In this document: positions 16,430 to 24,548 of the stretch, in pieces
Layout: the number at the start of each line of letters is the position of its first letter
How positions within the stretch are numbered: the stretch's first letter is position 1
Source of the DNA: Hymenobacter sp. BT188
GTDB taxonomy: Bacteria; Bacteroidota; Bacteroidia; Cytophagales; Hymenobacteraceae
Assembly (NCBI RefSeq): GCF_014333585.1
Contig: NZ_JACSCW010000004.1
Location: 1-64,000, forward strand
DNA length: 64,000 bases
Reading direction: 5' to 3'
Translations under genes and position numbers: made by a program
The notes under the pieces: model-generated
Seen by the model: the letters and a program-made list of their open reading frames with translations, nothing else
Databases searched by the model: none
Told to the model about the DNA's origin: nothing

Positions 16430-18049
16430 ATGCCACAAATTGCTCCTTCTACTCAGCGCACAGCGCCACCTTCATCTCCAACGGAGGTGCAGGCTCCGCC
16501 TACCAACTATCTCAACACACTAGGCAAAGACATTCCATCGGGCCTGGTCGTGTTTCTGGTGGCACTACCGCTGTGTCTGGGGATTTCCCTAGCCTCCAAT
16601 GCTCCCTTACTATCAGGGATCATTACGGGTATTGTGGGGGGCGTAGTGGTTTCCTGGCTGAGTGGCTCCCAACTAAGCGTAAGCGGTCCGGCTGCTGGTC
16701 TTACAGCCATTATGATAATGGCCATTAGCACGCTGGGCTCGTTTGAAGCCGTGTTGACCGCAACGGTAATTGCTGGTGTTTTACAGCTTATTCTCGGCTT
16801 TGCGAAAGCGGGTATTATCGGTATGTATTTCCCCACATCCGTTATTCGTGGTATGTTGGCTGCTATTGGTGTAATTCTAATTCTGAAGCAAATACCTCAC
16901 TTTTTGGGAGCCGATAGCGACTATTTTGAAGATCTGGACTTTTTTCAGTTTAATGGTCAGAATACTTTCTCAGCAATCGGGGCGGCCTTGAAGTCGATCA
17001 ACTTAGGCGCGGCTATAATCGGTATTACTTCCCTGCTTATTCTGATTATTTGGGGTTCTAAGGCTCTACGTCGATTGCCATTTGTACGCATGATACCGGG
17101 TGCTCTGATTGTAGTTGTAGTATCGATAGCAATAAACCAATTGCTGGGTGTAGTAGCTCCTGAATTAAAGGTGCAAGCTGCCCACTTGGTCAATCTGCCT
17201 GTTATCGGCTCATTCAGCGATGTAGTAGGCATCCTGCGCTTTCCAGATTGGAGCGCGCTATCCAATGGCTCTACTTATGTTGTCGCCATTACCATTGCTA
17301 TCGTAGCTTCTTTGGAGACCTTGCTGAGTGTTGAAGCTGTCGATAAACTTGATCCGCATAAGCGCCATACTCCTCAAAACCGAGAGTTGAAAGCGCAAGG
17401 CGTGGGCAACCTCATTAGTGGACTTATTGGTGGCTTACCTCTGACCGCCGTTATCGTTCGGAGTTCGGCGAATATCGATGCTGGGGGGCAAACTAAGGTC
17501 TCAGCATTCTTTCATGGCTTGTTATTGCTGGCCAGCTTGCTATTCCTGGCCGACTTCCTCAATGAGATTCCGCTGTCAGCGTTGGCCGCTGTTCTATTGA
17601 TGGTAGGTTTTAAGCTAACCAAGCCAGCTTTGTACACCAGTCAGTGGCGCTTAGGATTAGCTCAATTCCTGCCGTTTATCGTAACTATTGTTGCTATTCT
17701 TTTCACCGACCTCTTAAAGGGCGTGTGCATAGGTCTGGCTGTGGGTGTGTTTTACATTCTGAAGGCTAACCTTGAGTCGGCTTACTTCTACCATCATGAG
17801 CCAAGCCAGGATCCGAACACTGTTCACATTAAGTTGTCGGAGCACGTTTCTTTCCTGAACAAAGCGAGCATCGTTACCACCTTAGATAGAATCCCAGCGG
17901 GTAAGCACGTAATTCTGGATGGTACTGAATCATCGTATATTGACTATGATGTGCTTGAAGCCATTCAAAATTACCGGACCACGGCCGCTGAGCGTAACAT
18001 CAACTTAGAACTCCGTGATATTCCCCAGGTAGCTCTCATCGCGCACTAA
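16430..18049 (+). CDS. SulP-family anion transporter, probable bicarbonate uptake
   Basis: 539 residues: ten to twelve membrane segments followed by a short STAS-like C-terminal domain (about 465-535, ILDGTESSYIDYDVLEAI). The SulP signature near the first helices, PSGLVVFLVALPLCLGISLASNAP in the family, is visible as GLVVFLVALPLCLG at about 38. Members transport sulfate, bicarbonate or dicarboxylates. A beta-carbonic anhydrase gene follows after 75 bp in the same direction, so bicarbonate is the most likely substrate. The operator-like array and -7 element just upstream suggest control by the adjacent two-component system. A GGGGGGCAAACT word lies at 17482. Confidence 0.88.
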   Translation: MPQIAPSTQRTAPPSSPTEVQAPPTNYLNTLGKDIPSGLVVFLVALPLCLGISLASNAPLLSGIITGIVGGVVVSWLSGSQLSVSGPAAGLTAIMIMAISTLGSFEAVLTATVIAGVLQLILGFAKAGIIGMYFPTSVIRGMLAAIGVILILKQIPHFLGADSDYFEDLDFFQFNGQNTFSAIGAALKSINLGAAIIGITSLLILIIWGSKALRRLPFVRMIPGALIVVVVSIAINQLLGVVAPELKVQAAHLVNLPVIGSFSDVVGILRFPDWSALSNGSTYVVAITIAIVASLETLLSVEAVDKLDPHKRHTPQNRELKAQGVGNLISGLIGGLPLTAVIVRSSANIDAGGQTKVSAFFHGLLLLASLLFLADFLNEIPLSALAAVLLMVGFKLTKPALYTSQWRLGLAQFLPFIVTIVAILFTDLLKGVCIGLAVGVFYILKANLESAYFYHHEPSQDPNTVHIKLSEHVSFLNKASIVTTLDRIPAGKHVILDGTESSYIDYDVLEAIQNYRTTAAERNINLELRDIPQVALIAH

Positions 18050-18124
18050 TTTTAAACCCACCCATCAACCCCAAATACCGGCTTCTGTGCTGGTGTTAGC
18101 CTTACTTAGTCCTTATACATCCCC

Positions 18125-18823
18125 ATGAAAGAGATTCTGGAAAATAACCGCATTTGGGTAGAGCGAATGCTAACTCAAGATCCGCAATATTTTGAAAAGC
18201 TTGCTCAGGGTCAAAAGCCTCAGTATTTGTTTATCGGCTGCTCCGATTCACGCGTACCAGCTAGTGCAATTACTGGAACCGGCCCAGGCGAAATGTTTGT
18301 ACATCGTAACATTGCCAACATGGTGGTGCATACCGATATGAACTTGCTGTCGGTGCTCCAGTATGCAGTAGAGGTATTGCAGGTACAAGACATTATCGTA
18401 TGCGGCCACTATGGATGCGGCGGTGTGGCAGCAGCAGCAGCCGGTAAGCAGTATGGCCTGATTGATAACTGGCTAACCAATATTCGCGACGTTATTCGTC
18501 TGCACGAAAAAGAGTTTTTGAGCATCCAGGATGAAGATCAGCGACTTCGGCGTCTGGTAGAGATGAACGTCATTGAGCAGGTGCGCAACTTGGGCAAGAC
18601 TAACATCATTCAAAATGCCATGAGAGGTGGCAATCCTGTCCGTCTACACGGCTTGGTATATGATATCAGGGAAGGTCTTCTAAAGGATTTGGAGGTCAAT
18701 GATGCATTGATGAATGATTTCAAGCATATCTATGGCACCGAAGCTATGAAGCATGCAGAGGAAGTCCTTGAGGATCAGGTAGAAACTACGGAAGACTTAG
18801 GTACAAAAAGTCAAAGCTCCTAA
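18125..18823 (+). CDS. Beta-class carbonic anhydrase
   Basis: 232 residues, a usual length for the family. It interconverts carbon dioxide and bicarbonate in the cytoplasm. Zinc ligands and catalytic dyad are visible: C39 with D41 and R43 in GCSDSRVP, and H95 and C98 in GHYGCGG. The gene is the downstream partner of the SulP transporter, an arrangement known from bacterial inorganic-carbon supply modules that feed carboxylases. A strong intrinsic terminator follows at 18924. The C-terminal 25 residues are acidic and polar and probably disordered. Confidence 0.95.
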   Translation: MKEILENNRIWVERMLTQDPQYFEKLAQGQKPQYLFIGCSDSRVPASAITGTGPGEMFVHRNIANMVVHTDMNLLSVLQYAVEVLQVQDIIVCGHYGCGGVAAAAAGKQYGLIDNWLTNIRDVIRLHEKEFLSIQDEDQRLRRLVEMNVIEQVRNLGKTNIIQNAMRGGNPVRLHGLVYDIREGLLKDLEVNDALMNDFKHIYGTEAMKHAEEVLEDQVETTEDLGTKSQSS

Positions 18824-18923
18824 CTAGCATTTTAGCAGAGAATAAAGTCAACATTTGCTGACTTCAAGTGTATTTAGTTACCACTAGCCGACGTAAACTG
18901 AGGGGGATACGTCGGTAACTGGG

Positions 18924-18957
18924 AACCTCCGTGACTATGTAGTCACGGAGGTTTTTT
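18924..18957 (+). terminator. Intrinsic terminator after carbonic anhydrase
   Basis: Perfect 11-bp stem CCTCCGTGACT/AGTCACGGAGG with a 4-nt loop, followed by seven T. Unlike several other terminators in this window it does not use the GGGGGGC word. Confidence 0.9.
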
Positions 18958-19013
18958 TATGCCCAAAAAATGATCCCCACGTAACACTAGTCTGTAGCGA
19001 AGCCGTAAGAGAA

Positions 19014-20111
19014 ATGAACAAATTGACCCCTACCACTATGAAGACGAAACTAAAAAAGCTCTCCGATCAGGTAATCGTAATTACGGGTGCCTCGTCGGGC
19101 ATTGGCCTTGTAACAGCCCGGATGGCCGCCAAAAAAGGCGCTCGACTAGTACTGGCCGCCCGCAGCGAAGAGGCATTACAGCAACTCACTAAGGAAATTG
19201 AAGCGGCTGGTGGTCAGGCTATTTATGTAGTGGCCGATGTAAGTAACCAAGACGAGGTACGTCGCATTGCGCAGGCGGCCCACGACCGCTTCGGCGGCTT
19301 CGACACCTGGGTGAACAACTCGGGCGTGTCGATTTATGGGAAGATTGAAGAAGTGCCCATTGAGGACATGCGCAAGCTGTTTGAAACCAATGTGTGGGGG
19401 CTGATATATGGCTCGCTGGAAGCGGTGAAGCACCTGAAGCAGAAGGGCGGCGCCATCATCAATATCGGCAGCATACTGTCCGAAACAACGGCTATTCTGC
19501 AAACCATTTATAGCGCCAGCAAGCATGCCGTGAAGGGCTTCACTGATGGCTTGCGCATGGAGCTGGAAATGGACGAGTCGCCGGTGGTAGTTACGCTTAT
19601 CAAGCCAGCTGCTATTGATACGCCTTATCCGCTGCACGCTAAAAACTATATGGACCGCGAAGCGCAGCACGCGCCGCCGGCCTACGCTCCCGAAACAGTG
19701 GCTCGCGCTATTCTGCACTGCGCCGAAACGCCCGAGCGCGAAATAACCGTGGGCGGTGGTGGCCGCGCCATCACGGCTCTGAACAACTGGGTACCGAGCC
19801 TGCTGGATAAGTTTATGGAGAACGTATTTGCCAAGCAGGAAAAGGCCGATTACCCACCTCATGCGCGCGACTACAACGGCCTCGATAGACCCATCGGCTC
19901 TTTGGAAGAGCGCGGCAACTACCCCGGCTACACTCGTGAAAGCAGCTTTTATACGGCCGCTACCACACATCCACTGGCTGCCGCAGCTCTCATTGGTGCG
20001 GGCGTAGCAATTACGGCTGCCTTGCTGAGCGCCTCGCGAAACGGCAACTCAGCCAAACTCCCCAAACACGGCACTACGGTGTATCCCGATGGCACCCGCG
20101 AGGTGCACTAA
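19014..20111 (+). CDS. Short-chain dehydrogenase/reductase with C-terminal hydrophobic tail
   Basis: 365 residues. Classical SDR core: cofactor motif TGASSGIG (24-31), NNSG (101-104), and catalytic S153, Y166 and K170 (YSASK). It is longer than the usual 250 residues because of a C-terminal extension with a hydrophobic stretch (HPLAAAALIGAGVAITAALL, about 325-345) that could anchor it to the membrane. The extension resembles that of SDR proteins often linked to stress-response or conjugated-lipid metabolism in Bacteroidota. The substrate is not predictable. The gene stands alone, with a terminator on each side. Confidence 0.85.
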   Translation: MNKLTPTTMKTKLKKLSDQVIVITGASSGIGLVTARMAAKKGARLVLAARSEEALQQLTKEIEAAGGQAIYVVADVSNQDEVRRIAQAAHDRFGGFDTWVNNSGVSIYGKIEEVPIEDMRKLFETNVWGLIYGSLEAVKHLKQKGGAIINIGSILSETTAILQTIYSASKHAVKGFTDGLRMELEMDESPVVVTLIKPAAIDTPYPLHAKNYMDREAQHAPPAYAPETVARAILHCAETPEREITVGGGGRAITALNNWVPSLLDKFMENVFAKQEKADYPPHARDYNGLDRPIGSLEERGNYPGYTRESSFYTAATTHPLAAAALIGAGVAITAALLSASRNGNSAKLPKHGTTVYPDGTREVH

Positions 20112-20136
20112 GTGACAGACACTAACATTTGCTTCT

Positions 20137-20174
20137 AAAAAAGCCCCCCAGAACGCTATCTGGGGGGCTTTTTT
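20137..20174. terminator. Bidirectional terminator made of an inverted GGGGGGC pair
   Basis: AAAAAAGCCCCCCAGA and TCTGGGGGGCTTTTTT flank a short loop between two convergent genes (SDR on plus, alcohol dehydrogenase on minus). Both strands end in a T-run, so it can stop transcription in both directions. Confidence 0.92.
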
Positions 20175-20192
20175 AATGATATAAGGCTCTAG

Positions 20193-21272
20193 CTATTCAC
20201 CATCTTTCAACGACTGCATATCGATGACGTAGCGGTAGCGCACTTCTTTGTCCATCATCTTGTCAAAGGCTTTGTTAATGTCCTGCATCCGAATCATTTC
20301 TACATCGGGCAGGATGTTGTGCTGAGCGCAAAAATCCAGCACCTCCTGGGTTTCGGCGATGCCTCCGATAATGGAGCCGGCTACTGTACGCCGAAACTTA
20401 GCGACATCCATGTTGTTGAGCGGCTTTTTATACTCGCCCAGCAAGCCCACCGCTACCACTGCGCCATCCAAGTTGAGCAGGTTCACATAGTCGTTGATGT
20501 CGTACTTGTCGGGGATGGTATTGAGGATGAAGCTGAAGGAGGCTTCGTGCTGCTTCATAGCATCGGCATCCGTCGAGAACAGCACTTTGTCGGCGCCCAT
20601 TGCTTCGGCGTCGGCTTGCTTGTCTTTGGAAGTGGTGATGGCTGTTACGTTGGCACCCAATGCTTTAGCGAGCTTCACGGCCATGTGGCCCAGGCCGCCT
20701 AAGCCTACTACGCCTACCTGGTCGCCGGCTTTCACCTTCCAGTGCTTCAGGGGTGAATATGTTGTAATGCCAGCGCACAGAATAGGCGCTACCGCATTGA
20801 TATCGAGGCCGTCCGGAATGCGCAACACAAACGACTCCTTCACGGTCATGTTGGTCGAGTAGCCCCCGAAAGTATTGGCGCCGCTGCCATCTGGCTTCAT
20901 AGGGCCGTTGTATGTGGCCGTCCAGCTTACGGGTCCCTGGCAGTAGTTTTCCTCGCCATGCTGGCAAGGCTGACACTGTCCGCATGAATCAATCATGCAG
21001 CCCACACCTACGATGTCGCCGGTTTTGAACTTGGTAACTGCGCTGCCCACGTCCGTCACGCGTCCTACTACTTCGTGGCCGGGTACGCACGGGTAAACAG
21101 TGTTGCCCCAATCGTTTTTGACTTGGTGCAAATCGGAGTGACACACGCCGCAGTAAAGAATATCAATGTGTACTTCATCGGCTTGGGGTGGATGCCGCTC
21201 TATTTCCATAGGCGCGAGTCCGTTAAAAATCGAATTGGTGGCCCCGTAGGCTTTGGTTTTAATAGCTTCCAT
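20193..21272 (-). CDS. Zinc-dependent alcohol dehydrogenase (cinnamyl/YahK-like)
   Basis: 359 residues from the ATG at 21272 (MEAIKTKAYGATNS); an upstream ATG at 21324-21326 would add an atypical leader. The catalytic zinc region is YCGVCHSDLHQ, with GHEVVGRVTDVG; the structural zinc cysteines are in CGQCQPCQHGEENYC; and the NADP-binding GLGGLGHMAVKLAKALG follows. It belongs to the NADPH-dependent CAD/YahK/AdhC branch that reduces a broad range of aldehydes. It stands as a single gene, convergent with the SDR, and shares a bidirectional terminator with it. Confidence 0.9.
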   Translation of the reverse strand: MEAIKTKAYGATNSIFNGLAPMEIERHPPQADEVHIDILYCGVCHSDLHQVKNDWGNTVYPCVPGHEVVGRVTDVGSAVTKFKTGDIVGVGCMIDSCGQCQPCQHGEENYCQGPVSWTATYNGPMKPDGSGANTFGGYSTNMTVKESFVLRIPDGLDINAVAPILCAGITTYSPLKHWKVKAGDQVGVVGLGGLGHMAVKLAKALGANVTAITTSKDKQADAEAMGADKVLFSTDADAMKQHEASFSFILNTIPDKYDINDYVNLLNLDGAVVAVGLLGEYKKPLNNMDVAKFRRTVAGSIIGGIAETQEVLDFCAQHNILPDVEMIRMQDINKAFDKMMDKEVRYRYVIDMQSLKDGE

Positions 21273-21441
21273 AGAATAGAAAAGGTTGGTTTTGGAGGTG
21301 GAAAAGAGCGGTACAAACCCCAGCATCTCAAGCAGCCAGGCTACTGATGAGTTACGGATGCCACTACGCGGGGTTGGGTAAGATTTAGCACACGCAAAAC
21401 CTCATCTCTAAGCAGACACTGTCAGCGACCTTTTAGCGCGT

Positions 21442-21449
21442 TATCTTTG
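21442..21449 (+). promoter_or_regulatory. Candidate -7 element (TATCTTTG) for topB
   Basis: TATCTTTG matches TAnnTTTG and lies 60 bp before the topoisomerase start. No good TTTG is visible at -33, so this is a moderate candidate. Confidence 0.4.
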
Positions 21450-21508
21450 TTGATTCTTCGCTGCCTTTACTCAGTGAAAACAGTATTTAATTAGCGAAAC
21501 CCTGCGAT

Positions 21509-24058
21509 TTGAAAGTCTGCATTGCCGAAAAGCCTAGCGTAGCCCGCGAAATAGCCAACGTGCTCGGCGCCAACCGGCGCATGGATGGCTATTATGAGGG
21601 CAATGGGTACCAGGTCACCTGGACGTTTGGTCACTTTTGCCAGCTGCGCGAGCCCGAGGATTACCGCCCCGAATGGAAGCGCTGGAGCATCCACGATTTG
21701 CCTATGATGCCCGATTCATTCGGCATCAAGCTCATGCGCCGTGACGACGGCGTGGTCCGTCAGTTCAACGTCATTAAAAACCTGCTGGCCAGCGCCGAGG
21801 AAGTTATCAATTGCGGCGACGCGGGGCAGGAGGGAGAGGTTATTCAGCGCTGGGTGCTCACCGAGGCAAAATACCGTAAGCCCTTCAAGCGCCTCTGGAT
21901 TTCGTCGCTGACGGAAGAAGCTATCCGGCAGGGTTTTGCTAATCTGCGCGAAGGCTCCGAGTTCGACCGATTATACCAAGCTGGCAAAAGCCGCGCTGTA
22001 GGCGACTGGCTGCTGGGCCTGAACGCCACACGTTTATTCACGCTTAAATACGCTGCTGGCCAGAAGCAAGTGCTCAGCATTGGCCGGGTGCAAACGCCCA
22101 CATTGGCCCTGCTTGTCGATCGGTATCACGAGATTCAGAACTTCAAGCCCGAGCCGTATTGGGTGCTGCGTACCGAGTATCGGGGTACGATGTTTAGCCA
22201 TGTGGCGCCACCAAAAAAAGGCAAAGCCGACGACGATGAGCCCGACGAAAAAGCCCGCCTCAAAGCGCGTGGCTATTTCGTGAGTCAGGAAGAAGCCGAT
22301 GTGGCCTTAGAAGCCGTGCGGGGAGCAATTTTCACTGTCACCAACGTTGAAATTAAGAAAGCCCTCGAAACGCCACCTTCCCTTTTCGACCTGACGTCTT
22401 TGCAGGTGCAGTGCAACAACCAGTTGGGCCTCTCGGCCGAGGACACGCTCAAAACCGTGCAAAGCCTCTACGAGAAAAAAGTCGTCAGCTATCCGCGTGT
22501 TGATACCACCTTTTTGCCTGATGATCAGTACCCCAAAATTGCCGGCATCATGCGCGGGCTGGGGGGCTATTCTGGCCTTGCGGCGCCCTTGCTGCAAGGT
22601 AAAATTCGCAAGTCGACCAAGGTTTTCAACAACAATAAAGTTACCGACCACCACGCCATCATCCCCACGGGCGCAAGTGCCGGCGGCTTAGGTGGCTCCG
22701 AAAGCAGCGTGTACGATATCATCGTGCGGCGCTTCTTGGCTGCGTTCTATCCCGATTGCGAAGTCAGCAACACGACCGTGACGGGCGAAGCCGCTGCGCA
22801 TCCGTTCCGCGTGCGGGGTCGGCAGATTCTGAATCCCGGCTGGCGCGTGGTATACGGCGACCCGGAAAAGCAGCAAGCTCCATCAGCCCCAAAAGTGGCC
22901 GGCGAGGGCGACGACGACGTGGTAAGCACCGTGCTGCCATCTTTCACCCAAGGCGAAAATGGCCCCCACAAGCCCCGCCTCGACCAAAAAGTAACTCAGC
23001 CGCCGCGCGAATATTCCGAGGCCATGCTACTGCGCGGCATGGAAACCGCTGGCCGCAACGTGGACGATGAGGAACTGCGCCAGGCAATGAAGGAAAACGG
23101 TATCGGCCGTCCCAGCACCCGCGCCGCCATCATCGAAACGTTGTTCAAGCGCGGCTACATCCGCCGCGACAAAAAGAAGATCCTGCCCACGCCTACCGGT
23201 GTCGAACTGATCGGTCTCATCCGAAACCCAACGCTAAAGTCGGCGGAACTGACGGGGCAGTGGGAGCAGAAGCTGCGTCAGATTGAAGCCGGTAACCTCG
23301 ATTCTGAGCAGTTTTTGGGCGAGTTGAAAACGCTGGTGCGCGAGATGGTGCTGGAAGTGAAAGCCGACGGCTCCGGTCGCGGCATCAGCATCAGTGCGCC
23401 GGGGATGGCGGCCGCTGGGGGGCAAAAATCAGGTGTGCCGGCTGGAAAAACACCCCCCAGCGCGGCCAAACCCGCTGAGCCAGCCGTGCCAGGCAGCTTA
23501 GGCACTTGTCCGGCTTGCGGGCAAGGCCACATCATGCGGGGCAAAACGGCGTTTGGCTGCTCGCGCTGGCGCGAGGGCTGCGCCTTGCGTCTACCTGGTC
23601 AGTTCGAAGGCAAAAGCCTGACAGATAAGCAGTTATCGACGCTGCTAGGCAAGGGCCGTACGCCGGTCATCAAGGGCTTTATCGACGACGTAGGCCAGAA
23701 GTTCGATGCGGCAGTGCGCCTCACCCCGCAGCATACTTTAGAGCTAGTACGCGCCGCCGAAAGCAAGCCCGCCACCGCCGAGGCGCCCCAGCAGATTCCG
23801 TGTCCGGTGTGCCGGTTGGGTACTATGTTGCGCGGTAAGGCAGCCTACGGCTGTTCCCGTTTCCGCGAAGACTGCCAGTTTCGAGTGCCGCTGGAGCTGT
23901 GCGGCCGCACGCTCACTGAGGCGCAAATTGCTCAGCTGCTGCGCCGGGGCAAAACGGGCGTCATCCGTGGCTTCACCTCCCAGCGTACCGGCCAGAAGTT
24001 TGAGGCGGCGTTGCAGCTGGCCGGCGATAAGGTGGAATTTGTGTTTGAGAAGAAATAA
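21509..24058 (+). CDS. topB: DNA topoisomerase III (type IA)
   Basis: 849 residues, longer than the about 650 of E. coli TopB. It relaxes and decatenates DNA by single-strand passage. The start is a TTG at 21509, which gives the family-typical MKVCIAEKPSVAREIA; no ATG or GTG fits. The TOPRIM domain has E7 and the motif NCGDAGQEGEVIQRWV, in which the second acidic residue of the common DxDxE is glycine, as I recall for other Bacteroidota. The active-site tyrosine is in SYPRVDTTFLP. The C-terminus has two zinc-ribbon-like repeats (CPACGQGHIMRGKTAFGC and CPVCRLGTMLRGKAAYGC, each with a further C), joined to a linker rich in A, G and K. GGGGGGC words lie at 22560 and 23416. Confidence 0.93.
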   Translation: MKVCIAEKPSVAREIANVLGANRRMDGYYEGNGYQVTWTFGHFCQLREPEDYRPEWKRWSIHDLPMMPDSFGIKLMRRDDGVVRQFNVIKNLLASAEEVINCGDAGQEGEVIQRWVLTEAKYRKPFKRLWISSLTEEAIRQGFANLREGSEFDRLYQAGKSRAVGDWLLGLNATRLFTLKYAAGQKQVLSIGRVQTPTLALLVDRYHEIQNFKPEPYWVLRTEYRGTMFSHVAPPKKGKADDDEPDEKARLKARGYFVSQEEADVALEAVRGAIFTVTNVEIKKALETPPSLFDLTSLQVQCNNQLGLSAEDTLKTVQSLYEKKVVSYPRVDTTFLPDDQYPKIAGIMRGLGGYSGLAAPLLQGKIRKSTKVFNNNKVTDHHAIIPTGASAGGLGGSESSVYDIIVRRFLAAFYPDCEVSNTTVTGEAAAHPFRVRGRQILNPGWRVVYGDPEKQQAPSAPKVAGEGDDDVVSTVLPSFTQGENGPHKPRLDQKVTQPPREYSEAMLLRGMETAGRNVDDEELRQAMKENGIGRPSTRAAIIETLFKRGYIRRDKKKILPTPTGVELIGLIRNPTLKSAELTGQWEQKLRQIEAGNLDSEQFLGELKTLVREMVLEVKADGSGRGISISAPGMAAAGGQKSGVPAGKTPPSAAKPAEPAVPGSLGTCPACGQGHIMRGKTAFGCSRWREGCALRLPGQFEGKSLTDKQLSTLLGKGRTPVIKGFIDDVGQKFDAAVRLTPQHTLELVRAAESKPATAEAPQQIPCPVCRLGTMLRGKAAYGCSRFREDCQFRVPLELCGRTLTEAQIAQLLRRGKTGVIRGFTSQRTGQKFEAALQLAGDKVEFVFEKK

Positions 24059-24106
24059 GCAGCTCGGCTGTAGCAACCCGTAAATTCTGATTCAGTACCT
24101 GATAAT

Positions 24107-24328
24107 ATGCCTATTGGTAAACTACTTGTACTCATCGGCCTTGGCCTAGCGCTGCTGGGGGGCTTTTTGTGGCTCGGTGGCGGCAGCTGGTTTAGCTGGT
24201 TCGGCCGTCTGCCCGGCGACGTGCGCGTGGAGCGGCCGGGGTTTAGGCTCTACATGCCCTTCGTGTCGATGTTGCTGATTAGTGTGCTCCTGAGCCTGAT
24301 AATGTGGGTAGTGCGACGCCTGGGCTGA
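24107..24328 (+). CDS. DUF2905 small membrane protein
   Basis: 73 residues with two hydrophobic helices (about 5-23 and 50-68), joined by the conserved GRLPGDVRVERPGFRLYMPF loop typical of DUF2905. Function unknown. It follows topB by 48 bp on the same strand and is probably co-transcribed. TGGGGGGCTTTTTG (24156) encodes its first helix LLGGFLWLGG. A palindromic repeat with a downstream T-run ends the unit. Confidence 0.85.
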   Translation: MPIGKLLVLIGLGLALLGGFLWLGGGSWFSWFGRLPGDVRVERPGFRLYMPFVSMLLISVLLSLIMWVVRRLG

Positions 24329-24352
24329 GCGCCTTTTTCAACCCAACAGACG

Positions 24353-24452
24353 GTCATGCAGCGCAGCGCGAAGCATCTCGCGTGTTTAGCGGGGTTAGTA
24401 ATCAAACATCAGCACGCGAGATGCTTCGCGCTGCGCTGCATGACGTTTTTTT
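24353..24452 (+). repeat. Palindromic repeat family A, copy 1, doubling as terminator
   Basis: Perfect 32-bp arms (24353-24384 and 24413-24444). The outer part is GTCATGCAGCGCAGCG and the inner part AGCATCTCGCGTG. The 28-nt loop contains GGTTAGTAAT, which recurs in other copies. A T-run follows directly (24446-24452), so it may terminate the topB-DUF2905 transcript. No transposase is nearby. Confidence 0.9.
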
Positions 24453-24479
24453 AAACTTAGCTAATAATGGCTGAGGTAG

Positions 24480-24500
24480 GGGCGGGGCTTGTCCCCGCCC
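24480..24500. repeat. Small GC-rich hairpin GGGCGGGG...CCCCGCCC
   Basis: A short palindrome with 8-bp arms in the same intergenic gap (24329-24548) as family A copy 1. It may serve as the terminator of the minus-strand DUF2867 gene, but no T-run is seen next to it. Confidence 0.5.
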
Positions 24501-24548
24501 TTCGTTGTTTGATTGTTAGGCATGAACAGTCGTTTAACAACTACATGG

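Noticed and set aside
19176..19970. Minus-strand frame of 264 codons within the SDR gene
   Set aside because: The SDR has a complete catalytic set; the opposite frame has no recognisable feature.
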